Assembly: GCA_963576735.1 (NCBI GenBank)
Contig: OY755190.1
Location: 7,495,695 to 7,559,694 of the forward strand
Direction: 5' to 3'
From: Bedellia somnulentella
Taxonomy: Eukaryota; Arthropoda; Insecta; Lepidoptera; Bedelliidae
Length of the DNA stretch: 64,000 nt
The notes beneath the pieces were generated by a model. That model made no database searches. It was not told where the DNA came from and was given only the letters and a program-made list of their open reading frames with translations. This document shows, piece after piece, positions 53,508 through 64,000 of this stretch. Every line of letters begins with the position of its first letter. Positions within the stretch are counted from its first letter, which is position 1. Position numbers and translations under genes: made by a program.

Positions 53508-56500
53508 ATGTCTGACGAAGATATAACAATGGAGCCATCAACAAAGCGTCAGAAATTAGAAACCTACTCTGGTGATGGACCAAGCACCTCTGAAAATCAT
53601 ACGAAAAACGAATACGAATACAATAACGAGAACAATGATTTCACAAGTGATAATTTTGATGGAACAAGCAATGGCGGGTTTGGTTTGTCTCATAACAAGT
53701 ATGATGATTATGTAACACCTGAAGAATTAGAAAAATTAAAGGAGTTTCAAGTTTTAGATGAAGTTAAGTCAAATAATGAGGACAGTGGTGATGAAAATTC
53801 AGATAGTTCAGATGGTAATTTTTATCTTTTTGCTGATTTTATATCCCATCAGTTTGTACTTTATTTGTGTACTGTATTTGTACTATCTGTTAATTAAAAA
53901 AATACTGAAATCTTATTTGCAACTAATTAGTTGCGAAAAGATGTTTAAAAGGTTTATTGCATTAATATTTAGTCGAGAAATTAAGCAATATTCCTCATTT
54001 AGTTAAATCAGTTTTAATCTACAATACTGACTTCAACAAGGCTATGCCTCTTGGATGAAATTAACCTAAATATTTTGATGGAAATTAATCAATATTTAAT
54101 TTTGATTTTATAAGAAAATAGATTTGAAATTACAGCTTGCATGAAGTGGAAATCCAGCTTGTTATATGTTATCATGACTATTATTTTTTACTAAATAAAC
54201 TAGAATCAATGATGAATAGGCATCTATGAATGTTAACAACCAGAACACCAAGGCATATTAATTTTAAAAAGGCCATAGGAAAAGATAAAAAACATAATTG
54301 TGCATTTGCATAATTCAAGTAATTATTAAAAGGGTATTGGGGCTTTTAAAGTGATTTTTAGGCGATGCGGTTGGAGAACCATCTCCAAAAAGCATTTATG
54401 CTTCAATCTATTCTCCACTTATCTTCCAAAAGTGGCTGAAGAATATATTCGATAATGAAGCTCTAGCTAACACTATCGGGATTTATAGCCGTGAGTATGT
54501 ATGTTTGTATTAAATGCTGGTGGAGATTATTATGCTAACATTGAACCCACGATTTGCAACATGTAATATGTACCTACTTTATAAATGAATCATCATGTAG
54601 TCCTGGTATCCCTCATCAGGGACATAGGGCCTGAAGAAGAGATCTCCAAATTTCTCGATCTTGTGCGGCAGCTTCCAGGTTCTTCCAGCTGACTTCAGTT
54701 GATCCAGCCTCTTTTTCAACTGAACCTTTATAAATGAATGTTTCAGATAAATCGGAAGGCATTCCGGAAGATGAGATCGAGAAAATGCTGGAAGAGAACC
54801 TGCCAGACGATTTCAAAGGAGCACCCAAACCAAAGGAGAAATCCTACGTCACCAGGCAAAAGATAGTTCTTGAAGGTAGATATGGAAGTTTTTCATATAT
54901 TTTACATAATCCAGGAGGTCTCCTCTTCAAACCGACTACGATAATTTCGTCCGTACCGCTACTTAAAACTTATAAAATACGAGTATATTCGTGCTGCACT
55001 CAAACAAAGTTGATTCAAAATGATTGGAATAATAATAATGATGGCGCTTACCTGTCGATGACATATATACTCACGGCTATAAATCCCTAGAAGGGGTTGC
55101 CAGAGTTAAGGAATTAGAAATACCTCAGCCACTTTTGGAAACTTGTGTGGGGAAAAGATGGTAAAATAAAGGTTTTTGGTGATGGGTTTCCAACCGCATC
55201 GCCCAAAAATCCCTTAAAAGCCCCAATACCGTTAGTCGCCTCTTACGTACACCCACCGGAAGAATTGGGGTAGTGCTATTTTCAGCCGACACTACACAGC
55301 ACCTGTCGACGAAACAAACGTAATGTAAATAATGTCACTATGTATAAACACAAAGCCAAATCCGTATGTTCGTTTCATGCGAGCGAGGCAGAAATAAGTG
55401 CTAATAGGGGTTAAGACATGAAACGGACGAAATCATCGTTGCCGATTTGAATAGTATAACTCTTATGTTCAATAAATAAATACTGTTTTTTCACAAATTC
55501 ATACAAAACAAGACATAACAGAAAACATTCTGTGGTCTTGACTAAACTAGCTATTACTTACACTTTATTTAAATTATCGCGGTTTGTAGACATTATATGT
55601 AATAATAATCGGGATTTACCGGGAATCACGTAAGTGATTTAAAATATTCGTTGGTAAATCCTGATTAATATTATATATAATAGCTATTACATGTACTACA
55701 AAAGTGACTCTTGCCTATAGTCGTCATGTGAACTTATAAGTCACTTTCAGATAAATATTTGGAAGCATACCGAAGTGGTATTGATCCCAGCCAATTACTA
55801 TCAGTTTAATTATAACTAGTATTATATTTAATTAGTATTGGTGCGTCCTTGGTTTTATCTATTTTGAAAGCATCTCTTTGCTGATAATAATTGGTTGGGA
55901 TCGGATAAGTTCAACTATGAATTATCCAAAAACGCAAAATCTATGTTTCTCTCCTGAAATCAAAATTTAGAATGTCAAAACATCAAATTAGTATGTTCGT
56001 AGCTTTATGTTTCCATGTTACTTTAATTTACTTTTATGTGTTTGTTTTGTAATGACTTGATTTGTTGATTTGATATGATGAATATTATATCAATTTAATG
56101 GTACAAGTTTTCGTAAATCATTTTACAGAGAAAGGAATAAACCAGTTTGAAGTTCTTCCTTTGGATTGGATGATGGTTCGGCATCACAGCGGTATGCCGG
56201 TTTATATTCATCGGCCTAGTAGAGTTGCAACACTTTCCAAACCATACTTTCTAGGAAAGGGGAATGCTAGGGTGAGTTGAGTGAGAAAATTAATCTTAGC
56301 CAATAGCAAAGAGAGAAAGAAATTAAAGCCTGTTAAAATTTGGTAACCAAAGGAATAAAATAAATAAGTATCTCATAAAATAATAAAAAGGAAACACTAC
56401 AAAAGCAACTCTCAAATCGCATTGCCAAAAACTGAAAAGTGTGTTATTTGTATATTTGTTTAAGGGCCTCCCCGCATTTTGCAGCTATTGCACTCACTCT

Positions 56501-58371
56501 TACGTCAAATTTACTGAGAGTCACAGGGACGAAAAAAAACGCGCACGCAGGATAAATGTAGTTTATTTAGTTTTATTGAATAACTATAATGTTTAAATGA
56601 AAAGTTAAACATCAAAGTTACAGATCTTAAAGCTACGCGTATATAGACACATAATGAGTTCACATGTATGTTATGTCAGTGGAGCCTATACGGTTTTTAT
56701 GAAAACAAAGCATGTTCCAATTAAATTTTTTTCATCATATGTTTCAACAAATTATTAAAATGTTAAACATCAAATTTTAACACCATGAACTAATCACCAA
56801 CATATATTTAATTCATGTCATATCAATATCATCAAATCAGACTTTTTCCAAACAATTTCCAAACATTCAATATCAACCTATTTTTCCGGGGACTCCCTTA
56901 AGTTTTTCATTTTAAATTACCTATCGTCATGTTTCAGAGGCACGATGTGCCTATTAGTGCCATACCGTGCCTAGCTTATAGGAAAGCTTTAGAAGAAGAA
57001 GCCAAACAACAGGAGATTGATAAAATTATAGCAGAACAAATAAAAACTGGATCCTGGAAAAATCAAGTTAACAATAATATCAAAAAAGACAATATAAGCA
57101 ATGAAAATTCATCTGAGATTAAATGCCCTTACAATTCTCAAAATAGTCATGTAGATAATTTAGATAAGGAAAATGAAGCTAACACTAATGATAATTCAAA
57201 ATCAGAAATTGTAACTAAAGATAATGAAGTCGCAGAAGATAATAAAGAAATCAATGAAAATATGAGGACTAATAATTTAGATGTAGATGAAAATGTTGAT
57301 GATGTAGTAACAAGTACCAGTACTAATGGTAATAATCTAAATACTTCAGAAGATATAGAGGCTCTAGCCAAACCTGTAATCCTTCCAGGAGGGATAGTCA
57401 TGGCTCCTCCGAAAGTTGAAACTGTTAATACAAGCTGGAAAACACAAAATCTATCACACGAAAAGGTTAATGAATATTGCAAAAAACTGTTCAAGTTTAA
57501 GACTGTTAATGTTATGCACTTCAAGTAAGTAATTGTCTATTTTTATCTCTCTCTATCTCCATTTTGTAAGGTTGACAAGTCAACTATAATAACTGCCCTA
57601 AACTTATCTAAAACTAAGTCATGTAAAAAATAAAAAAATAAAAAATATTATGTACGAAAAAAAAACAATAACACCTTGTAATAAATATATACCTATTGCA
57701 TGTATATTATGCAAGCTGGTCTTATCTTGGCGGATGCTTTGATCGAAACTATCATAGCCTGTTCAAATCGTAAGCTCACAATATTTTATCCATTCTTCAA
57801 AGCTTTCTCTTACCGTTAACATACATACATATACTCACGGCTATAAATCCCTAAAAAGAGTAGCCAGAGCTAAGGAATTAGAAATTCCTCAGCCACTTTT
57901 GGAAGTTGCATGGGGAAAAGATGGTGAAATAAAGGTTGTTGGTGATGGATCTCCAACCGCATCGCCAAAAAATTCCTTAAAAGCCCCAATACCGTTAATC
58001 GCCTCTTACGTACACCCGCCGGAAGAAATGGGGTAGTGCTATTCTAAGCCGACACTACACAGCAACCGTTCTTACCGTTAACTACGGATTTATATTGGTA
58101 TAAGCCCAACGCAAGTTTCCAACCCACACTGCATGAGAGGCGGTGGTTATCCCTACTGCGCTATCACGATTAGTAAATATCATTATTGGAATAAAACAAC
58201 AAATCTAATCAATCCTTATCCAAAATATCAATGATGATGATTGAATGATTTTTAGGCGATGGGCCGACCGCCGCAAGTACAATAAAGCTAGAAAGACATT
58301 CCAATACCCAACACTACCTGAAGGAACTAAACTCATTACTATTCCCGCACAGAATGACGCAACCGCTGGAG
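53508..58371 (+). CDS. pasha: Pasha/DGCR8, Microprocessor subunit, 5' five coding exons
   Basis: Nuclear partner of Drosha that recognises primary microRNA hairpins. Exons 53508-53814, 54747-54875, 56129-56271, 56938-57524, 58256-58371; phases agree, 427 codons so far. An acidic, Ser-rich N-terminus carries a basic patch (TKRQKLE). It is followed by EDEIEKMLEENLP, then the WW/heme-binding core: LDWMMVRHHSGMPVYIHRPS, SKPYFLGKGNARRHD and SAIPCLAYRK. Cys 204 in the IPC motif corresponds to the heme ligand of human DGCR8. A long acidic linker (exon 4) ends in EYCKKLFKFKTVNVMHFK and exon 5 begins KRWADRRKYNKARK, matching the segment just before the first dsRBD. The two dsRBDs and C-terminal helix are missing because the window ends in the next intron. 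Acceptor AG is followed by AG at exon 4; the GNARRHD reading fits the family. Confidence 0.93.
54320..54512 (+). repeat. SINE-A fragment in pasha intron 1
   Basis: GGTATTGGGGCTTTTAAAGT, GGCGATGCGGTTGGAG, TATAGCCGTGAGTATGTATG. Next to it, 54600-54735 is another probable repeat (GGTATCCCTCATCAGGGACA). Confidence 0.8.
55057..55300 (-). repeat. SINE-A copy with target duplication
   Basis: Tail TATATACTCACGGCTATAAA to head GCCGACACTACACAGC. ACCTGTCGATG (55050) and ACCTGTCGACG (55302) flank it, an 11-bp duplication with one change, as expected for LINE-driven retroposition. Confidence 0.9.
57823..58066 (-). repeat. SINE-A copy with target duplication
   Basis: Near full length in pasha intron 4. 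CTTACCGTTAAC stands on both sides (57810 and 58070). The host sequence is itself an old SINE-B piece (CTCTTACCGTTAAC, CTATCACG). Confidence 0.9.
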
Positions 58372-58454
58372 GTATGTAAAATATTATTATTTTATATTGC
58401 TGTAATATTTGCGATTTTTATAAAATGTGTGCTAGAACATTCATACACAAAAAT

Positions 58455-58545
58455 ATATGCTCACGCTTTTGGTTCTCATTGGGGTAGGAACAGACTATTA
58501 ATTGGCACATTGTACGAGTATGGCAAAGCTCTCGATTTTCATTTA
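58455..58545 (-). repeat. LINE 3' tail
   Basis: ATATATGCTCACGCTTTTGG, TTCTCATTGGGGTAGGAACA, GACTATTAATTGG: the minus-strand form of the tail at 26812. Confidence 0.6.
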
Positions 58546-58932
58546 CATTAATTAATATATTCATTATTTATTTCTTGTTTATTTATTTATTGATACACGA
58601 AATATAATCTTGACAGATGAAACACCTAATATGATGTCATTCCAATCGAAAAAATATAAAGGTACTTTGATTTGATTTGGTTTTGACATAGAACAAAAGA
58701 AAACATTTTCTATTCATCTAAATGTGTTCTCGGTAGTCTCGTCTTCTACTGACATTACTAGCTATACTGGCAAAATGTACTAGTAAATGTGTCAAAATGA
58801 TGATAAAAGTGATCCATTCTTCTATACACGAAAAGAACAAACCGAATGTTAGCTATGTGTGTAAGCTCTATTAAGTAAGTGTTAAGAGTTTAATTTACCA
58901 CTTAAGTAACTCCTAGTATTAGGTGATAATTA

Positions 58933-61180
58933 GCGTGCGTTAAGCTGGCGTACCATGAAGCTGTATCGAGCTGGTTACTATGTCAAAAAACTCTGCCTAA
59001 ATAGTGCCTAATTAGTGTAAAACTAAAAAAATAGTGCCTCTTTAGTTTAGGAAATAAACACCATTGTCACTGTGTACGCTGGCGTAACGTCAAGCTAGCG
59101 TACACATCGCCGTACTCGAAAACGGCTAATTGTAAAGCAACAGAGTTTACACGAAAAAACTCTGCCTAAATACTTCTCCCGTTATGCAAAATTTCATAAC
59201 GATTGATCTTGTAGGAACAGAGATATTGAACAAGACTTTTCAATGACATACCGTCCCGGCGTTATGCCAGCGTACACAAATAGTGCTTATAGAAAGGGAC
59301 CTTTTCTTTTAATCAACTCTATATGTATAAATAGTGCGTCAAATTCTGCCCCTCTTAGTGTAAAAACATTATGCAAATACGCAGTGGATTAATTAAAAAT
59401 TCTTTGTTAATTTCTGTTCATAGTACAGGTACAGGTATGATGAAAAGTGCTTTGTATTTTTTTTCTAAAAAATATAATTTAAACTGAAACGTGGGTCAAA
59501 CACCGATCTAGGATAATATTAACTTTATTTACCTATAAATACAGCTCGAAGGGCAAATAAAATAGTAAAAAAATGGAAAAATCAAGTTAAAACTTATATT
59601 TAATTAAAAAAAAAAAAGTTAAAACTTATATTTAATTTGCCATAAACAACTAGGTATTAATTAATACAGTACACAGTACATTTTTTTAGTACTATTTTCT
59701 TGGCCTAATAGAACATATAATGTTACTGTAAAATAAACAAGTACCTAAGATAAAAACGATCAAAAAAATGGTCGTCTAAAATGATCGATCGACACAGGTC
59801 TAATGTCAACTGCAACTGGGCGCAATTCGTATCCACTCGAGTTGAAATGTCTGTAACTCGAATTCGAACACCGAATGGAACCGACATAGAGCTCATATTG
59901 CGATATATTCGAATCTACGCCAGTGAGTGTACGACTGTACGTGTTAGGTGCAAATAGTGTATGGTATCACTCATAAAATAATTATATTTATATATTATAC
60001 TTAATACTGGTGCCGTACAGTGTTGGCTTAGATTGTCACTCACTACCCCTTTCTACCCACGGATGTCGATATAGGCGACTAAGGTTATGGGGCTTTTTAA
60101 ATGATTTTTGGGCAATGCAGTAGGAGATCCTTGACCAACGATACTTAATTTCTACCATCTTGTCCCCTATCAACTTCTTCAATTGAATAAATTTCAAAAG
60201 TAGAAGCTATTATGCTTTGTCAAATTTCCTCTAATTTGACAGAATTGCAACAGATAAATATATGATTTGCCTGTTCAAATTTTTAAAGAATTTCAGCCAA
60301 GGAGATGGGATAATTTGGACAAAACTCAAAAAACATTCACTTGCCCATCCAGTTAACTCGAATAACTTAATTCGGGTTAACTCGAGTTTGGCTTTTTCCG
60401 AGTTGGTACTTCACTACCCGTCGCCTGCGCTTGTTGATCACCACCACCCCACTGCCTGCTGCCAACCCAACGTTCAAACGCGAGAGAAAAAGTATAATAG
60501 TCCATTTCACATTAGCATTTAAAATTATGCTTTGTTGTAGGTAAAGATACTTATTTAATTTATTTATGTCAAAACACATCATGCTTAACAAGTAACTTCT
60601 ATTAGAAAATAACGCTATATTTCGGCTATAATTACCTACATAATTTCATTAGTTATACATTTTGATCGCGTCTGTACATCTATTCATTTGTTCCTAAAAC
60701 TTAACATAGATTTTTTAAATCTTTCCACTGCGTATTTGCATAATGTTTTTACACTACGAGGGGCAGAATTTGACGCACTATTTATACATATAGAGTTTAT
60801 TAAAAGAAAAGGTCCCTTTCTATAAGCACTATTTGTGTACGCTGGCATAACGCCGGGACGGTATGTCATTGAAAAGTCTTGTTCAATATCTCTGTTCCTA
60901 CAAGATCAATCGTTATGAAATTTTGCATAACGGGAGAAGTATTTAGGCAGAGTTTTTTCGTGTAAACTCTGTGGCTTTACAATTAGCCGTTTTCGAGCAC
61001 GGCGATGTGTACGCTAGCTTGACGTTACGCCAGCGTACACAGTGACAATGGTGTTTATTTCCTAAACTAAAGAGGCACTATTTTTTTTAGTTTTACACTA
61101 ATTAGGGACTATTTAGGCAGAGTTTTTTGACATAGTAACCAGCTCGATACAGCTTCATGGTACGCCAGCTTAACGCACGC
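58933..61180. mobile_element. Fold-back DNA transposon with about 460-bp arms
   Basis: Arms 58933-59390 and 60723-61180 are inverted copies, over 95 per cent alike by eye (outer end GCGTGCGTTAAGCTGGCGTA). The 8-bp duplication GATAATTA flanks it (58925-58932, 61181-61188). The arms repeat GTACGCTGGCGTAACG and its variants several times. The centre (59391-60722) is AT-rich with a SINE-A fragment at 60010-60180 and no transposase. Eight-base duplications occur in hAT, P and some MuDR-type elements; the superfamily is open. Confidence 0.92.
60010..60180 (+). repeat. SINE-A fragment nested in the fold-back element
   Basis: GTGTTGGCTTAGATTGTCAC, GGCGACTAAGGTTATGGGG, TTTTTGGGCAATGCAG; 3' third missing. 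Confidence 0.7.
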
Positions 61181-61188
61181 GATAATTA

Positions 61189-61614
61189 CGTTGTTTATAA
61201 GGTTTGAAAGACCAAAAACACATTGATTCACAATGTATGCCCAAGACATGATTAGATGTAGATGGGGTTAGAAAACTTACATTTTAGGACAGCTAAAAAG
61301 TTCCTAATAATCACGAGATTGCAAGCAGAAAATTTCGAGATAGTATTCAATAACATTTTAATCAAAAATATTGAGTACCACAAAAATGAGACATTTTAAC
61401 ATTTCTAACGCAATGAAAACAGTGTAAAATACATACAAAGTCTTAAACGATCAACTGCTAATACCTCATAAAACGCATAATGTAGATGGCACTTTTGAGA
61501 TCAAAAAAACAAAACTAATACAAGCAACAATGATAAAAGTAACAAAAGGTGCTAGATATAACTAATACTGGAAAATAGAATTTAACGTAAAAACAGTGGT
61601 AATAAGAATATAAT
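61189..61614. other. No recognisable feature
   Basis: AT-rich pasha intron sequence between two inverted-repeat transposons. Confidence 0.5.
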
Positions 61615-62944
61615 CCGGTCAATTTATACATTCAAGGTTACATAAATTCACAAGAAGCTGAAAATTGGCACAATTGTTCAAAACATGATTGTAAATGAAA
61701 CCTCAAAAGTCCCCATCGTTCCGAGGTGTGCTAAAAATTTTACACGAGGTCAAAGGTCAAAAAAATTTGTTTTTGCGATTTTAAGCGAAACGGTGAGTTT
61801 TTTCGCAAAATCACCCTGTACAAAATTGTAGATCAGAAAATTCTCTACAAAAAAGATATTAATATTTTTTTTCCTAAAAGCCACCATTTTTAAGATATAA
61901 CGCGTTGAAAAGTTCGATCATTGGTAATCTTCATACTTTGCACACGTTTCCACGCCACCTATGAGGAAGTGTACTTTGCGCGTTTTATTTTAACGTGGTA
62001 TCTCCTGTAGGCCTATTCCACGGGTCTGCAGTGATTTTATTTGTTTTAAAACTATTGTAAAATATTATTGTACATATCGGTTGGTTAAAATAATGGCGGT
62101 GTAATTGAAAATGAAATGATTAATATTCCTCGTCTGATTCGTAATTTTCCAGGATTACTGTTTCTTGTCATTCGTCCATTCTTGTTCTTCTTCTTTTTCT
62201 TCTATTTCACAGATCAACTGTCCCACTAGCGATTCCTCATTGGTATCATATGAGTCTTCTAGATTAGCTGACTCAACATGATTAGAGCACGATCGGCCTT
62301 GGCAGTTTGTGCATGCCAGGGAATAAAACAGTCCAACTTTTCTGCATCCACATTTAATTTTAGCATTACAACCTTTTTTACAGTTGCAAAATATTGAGTT
62401 GAGAAGTTTCTCAGGTGCTGGTGGAAGTAAAGTTAGAACTGGCTCTAATGTATTGTCGACCAACTTCCAACCCCAGTCTTTAGGGTCCAGCTGATTACCA
62501 AGCCACACTTGAACTTGGTAATATACCCGAAATAAATGTTGGTGAGCAGCTACTGAGGCTTAAGTTATAACACCTTATAAGTGATGTTCATACGTAGCGT
62601 ACATGTGCAAAGTATGAAGATTACCAATGATCGAACTTTTCAACGCGTTATATCTTCAAAATGGTGGCTTTAAGGAAAAAAATAATTAATATCTTTTTTG
62701 TAGAGAATTTTCTGAACTACAATTTTGTACTGGGTGATTTTGCGAAAAAACTCACCGTTTCGCTTAAAATCGCAAAAAACAAATTTTTTTGACCTTTGAC
62801 CTCGTGTAAAATTTTTAGCACACCTCGGAACGATGGGGACTTTTGAGGTTTCATTTATAATCATGTTTTGAACAATTGTGCCAATTTTCAGCTTCTTATG
62901 AATTTATGTAACCTTCCTCCTTATTTTAGGCCTAAATTGACCGG
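61615..62944. mobile_element. DNA transposon with roughly 330-bp inverted arms and a Cys-rich gene fragment
   Basis: Outer ends CCGGTCAATTTA and its complement. Arms 61615-61947 and 62601-62944 match almost throughout (CCTCAAAAGTCCCCATCGTT, CACGAGGTCAAAGGTCAAAA, AACGCGTTGAAAAGTTCGAT). The right arm has about 20 extra bases near its outer end. No clean target duplication was found. The 650-bp centre holds a minus-strand Cys-rich reading frame. Confidence 0.88.
62155..62559 (-). pseudogene. Cys-rich C-terminal fragment of a transposon protein
   Basis: Open over 135 codons on the minus strand from 62559. It reads HLFRVYYQVQVWLGNQLDP, DWGWKLV, PAPEKLLNSIFCNCKKGC, then CGCRKVGLFYSLACTNCQG and CSNH, ending in an acidic tail. 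The repeated CxC/CxxC spacing resembles a zinc-binding cluster, and this same block ends many unnamed insect transposon proteins. There is no start codon and no catalytic part, so it is a truncated passenger. Confidence 0.65.
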
Positions 62945-64000
62945 ACTAATAACCTAAGTTAATCCCGCCCAGCTAAAAAATGGCAGTAATATCTTCCAAC
63001 ATGGTTGCCAATAGTTAAATATAATAATTCATTTGTGTCTCACATTCCTTGTGATAGATTTCGACAAGATCGACGAGATATAGCGTCGCATCCTAACTAA
63101 GCCATTTCCAAGGCCCTGTTCGAAGTCGGGTGAGATTATATTGGTGTATTTTATGTTATATATGTGTTTTTAATTTCGCATTATAATTTTAGCGCCCTTG
63201 GTACAGGATTTTCCTAGTTTTGTGCCAATTTTTGTGTCGTCGCAATTTTATTTTGAAGCTTTTCTTGTGGTTTTCAAAATAAGAAAATCATACCTCTTTG
63301 CCTTCTAACCTACTCATAAGACAGTTGGCTATTGCGATGTTATATTTAAGTTTATAATATGTAGCAATATCTAAGAATGTAGCAATTATATTTAATTTAT
63401 AACTTTTAGGTCAGACTTTTCTGTATTTGGGAAATCTAAACCACTACACATATTTTCGCCTATACCCTGACAAACAAAATGCACTCTTCCTCTTTATAAC
63501 AATGCCACTAAATGAGAGAACAATTCACCCAGTTTTTACCTTAGGTATTATTTGTTGCTGAATATAAGAAAAATTAGTCATCTTTATTCGATTTTATAAA
63601 AATATCATATCAATGACAGCGAGTATTTCAATATATTATTGAATCAGCCACTGTCACTGTATCTTTGATTGTCTTTAACCTAGCCCTAGTCTTTTAATGG
63701 GACTAAAAAAAACATGAAAGATGTAAATTTCTTAACACCAAAGCTCAGCTCATTTATTACATCCATATACTCCCGCCGTTAGTTCCCATTGGGGTAGGCA
63801 AAGACTATCGAGCCACTTTATACGATCCTGTATTTGATACAATGCTCATTTATTCTCAAATGTAAAGTACCTAAGCATTTCCAGATTTCAAATATAAACT
63901 TAAGTTTCACACTCAATTAATTTCAGCACCATCATAAGCCAACTAAAGGCATTGTTACAAAATTCGACATTATGTGAAAAAACACTATAGATCAATGTCG
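62945..64000. other. Right edge: intron-like sequence with one LINE tail
   Basis: No ORF supported and no pasha dsRBD exon seen. 63765-63835 is a minus-strand LINE tail (GTTAGTTCCCATTGGGGTAG, GCAAAGACTATCGAGCC). Confidence 0.5.

Noticed and set aside
57147..57524. 125-codon minus-strand ORF
   Set aside because: Antisense of the low-complexity acidic exon of pasha.
58245..58272. Pasha exon 5 acceptor region (GATTTTTAGGCGATG) identical to a SINE-A core 15-mer
   Set aside because: The exon codes the conserved KRWADRR segment of DGCR8, so it is old; no further SINE-A sequence flanks it, so I treat the match as chance.

Overview
The window reads as nuclear DNA of a moth or butterfly (Lepidoptera). 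It is AT-rich and packed with short retroposons, has small exons in long introns with GT-AG junctions, and carries non-LTR 3' tails with ATGT or AATATTAG endings of the kind common in Lepidoptera. No species can be named from sequence alone.

Four host genes are recognisable. (1) At the left edge, 33-129 (+), is the last coding exon of a very small protein that looks like the TOM-complex subunit TOMM6. (2) Only 27 bases later, in the same exon, begins a nine-exon lysosomal N-acetylglucosamine-6-sulfatase (GNS, 157-11936, +). Parts of its last exon are repeated four times downstream, and a dead copy of exon 6 lies in intron 6. (3) On the minus strand, 28240 to 13668, is a DCLRE1A/SNM1A-type DNA cross-link repair nuclease with the full metallo-beta-lactamase/beta-CASP motif series; its first exon is uncertain. 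(4) At 53508-58371 (+) is the 5' half of pasha/DGCR8, the Microprocessor partner of Drosha. It stops before the double-stranded RNA-binding domains, which should lie beyond the window.

Nearly everything else is mobile DNA, much of it nested. Two internally deleted DNA transposons (1520-3545 and 15457-18293) share GGGTCA-type ends, 4-bp target duplications and a homologous C-terminal protein domain, yet each carries its own short motif repeated several times; they look like two lineages of one Sola-like group. An apparently intact hAT element (45240-47776) has a 481-codon transposase and an 8-bp target duplication. Other elements are two non-autonomous elements with hAT-like ends (32720-33445, 35631-36575), a Tc1-like element (32699-35152), an unplaced TA-flanked element with a broken gene (50013-51984), a fold-back element (58933-61180) and a long-TIR element with a Cys-rich gene (61615-62944). 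Retroelements include a CR1-like LINE with an open 945-codon ORF2 (37957-41165), a broken Gypsy pol, a Penelope fragment, RTE-like tails and LINE tails. Three short repeat families recur: SINE-A (about 245 bp, no obvious pol III promoter), SINE-B (tRNA-headed, about 370 bp) and SINE-C (tRNA-like, often tandem or palindromic).

The host genes do not form a pathway: one is mitochondrial import, one lysosomal glycan breakdown, one DNA repair and one microRNA processing. The strongest leads are the paired Sola-like elements with swapped repeat motifs, the TOMM6-like/GNS shared exon, the exon copies inside GNS and DCLRE1A, and the layered insertions whose order can be read from target duplications.
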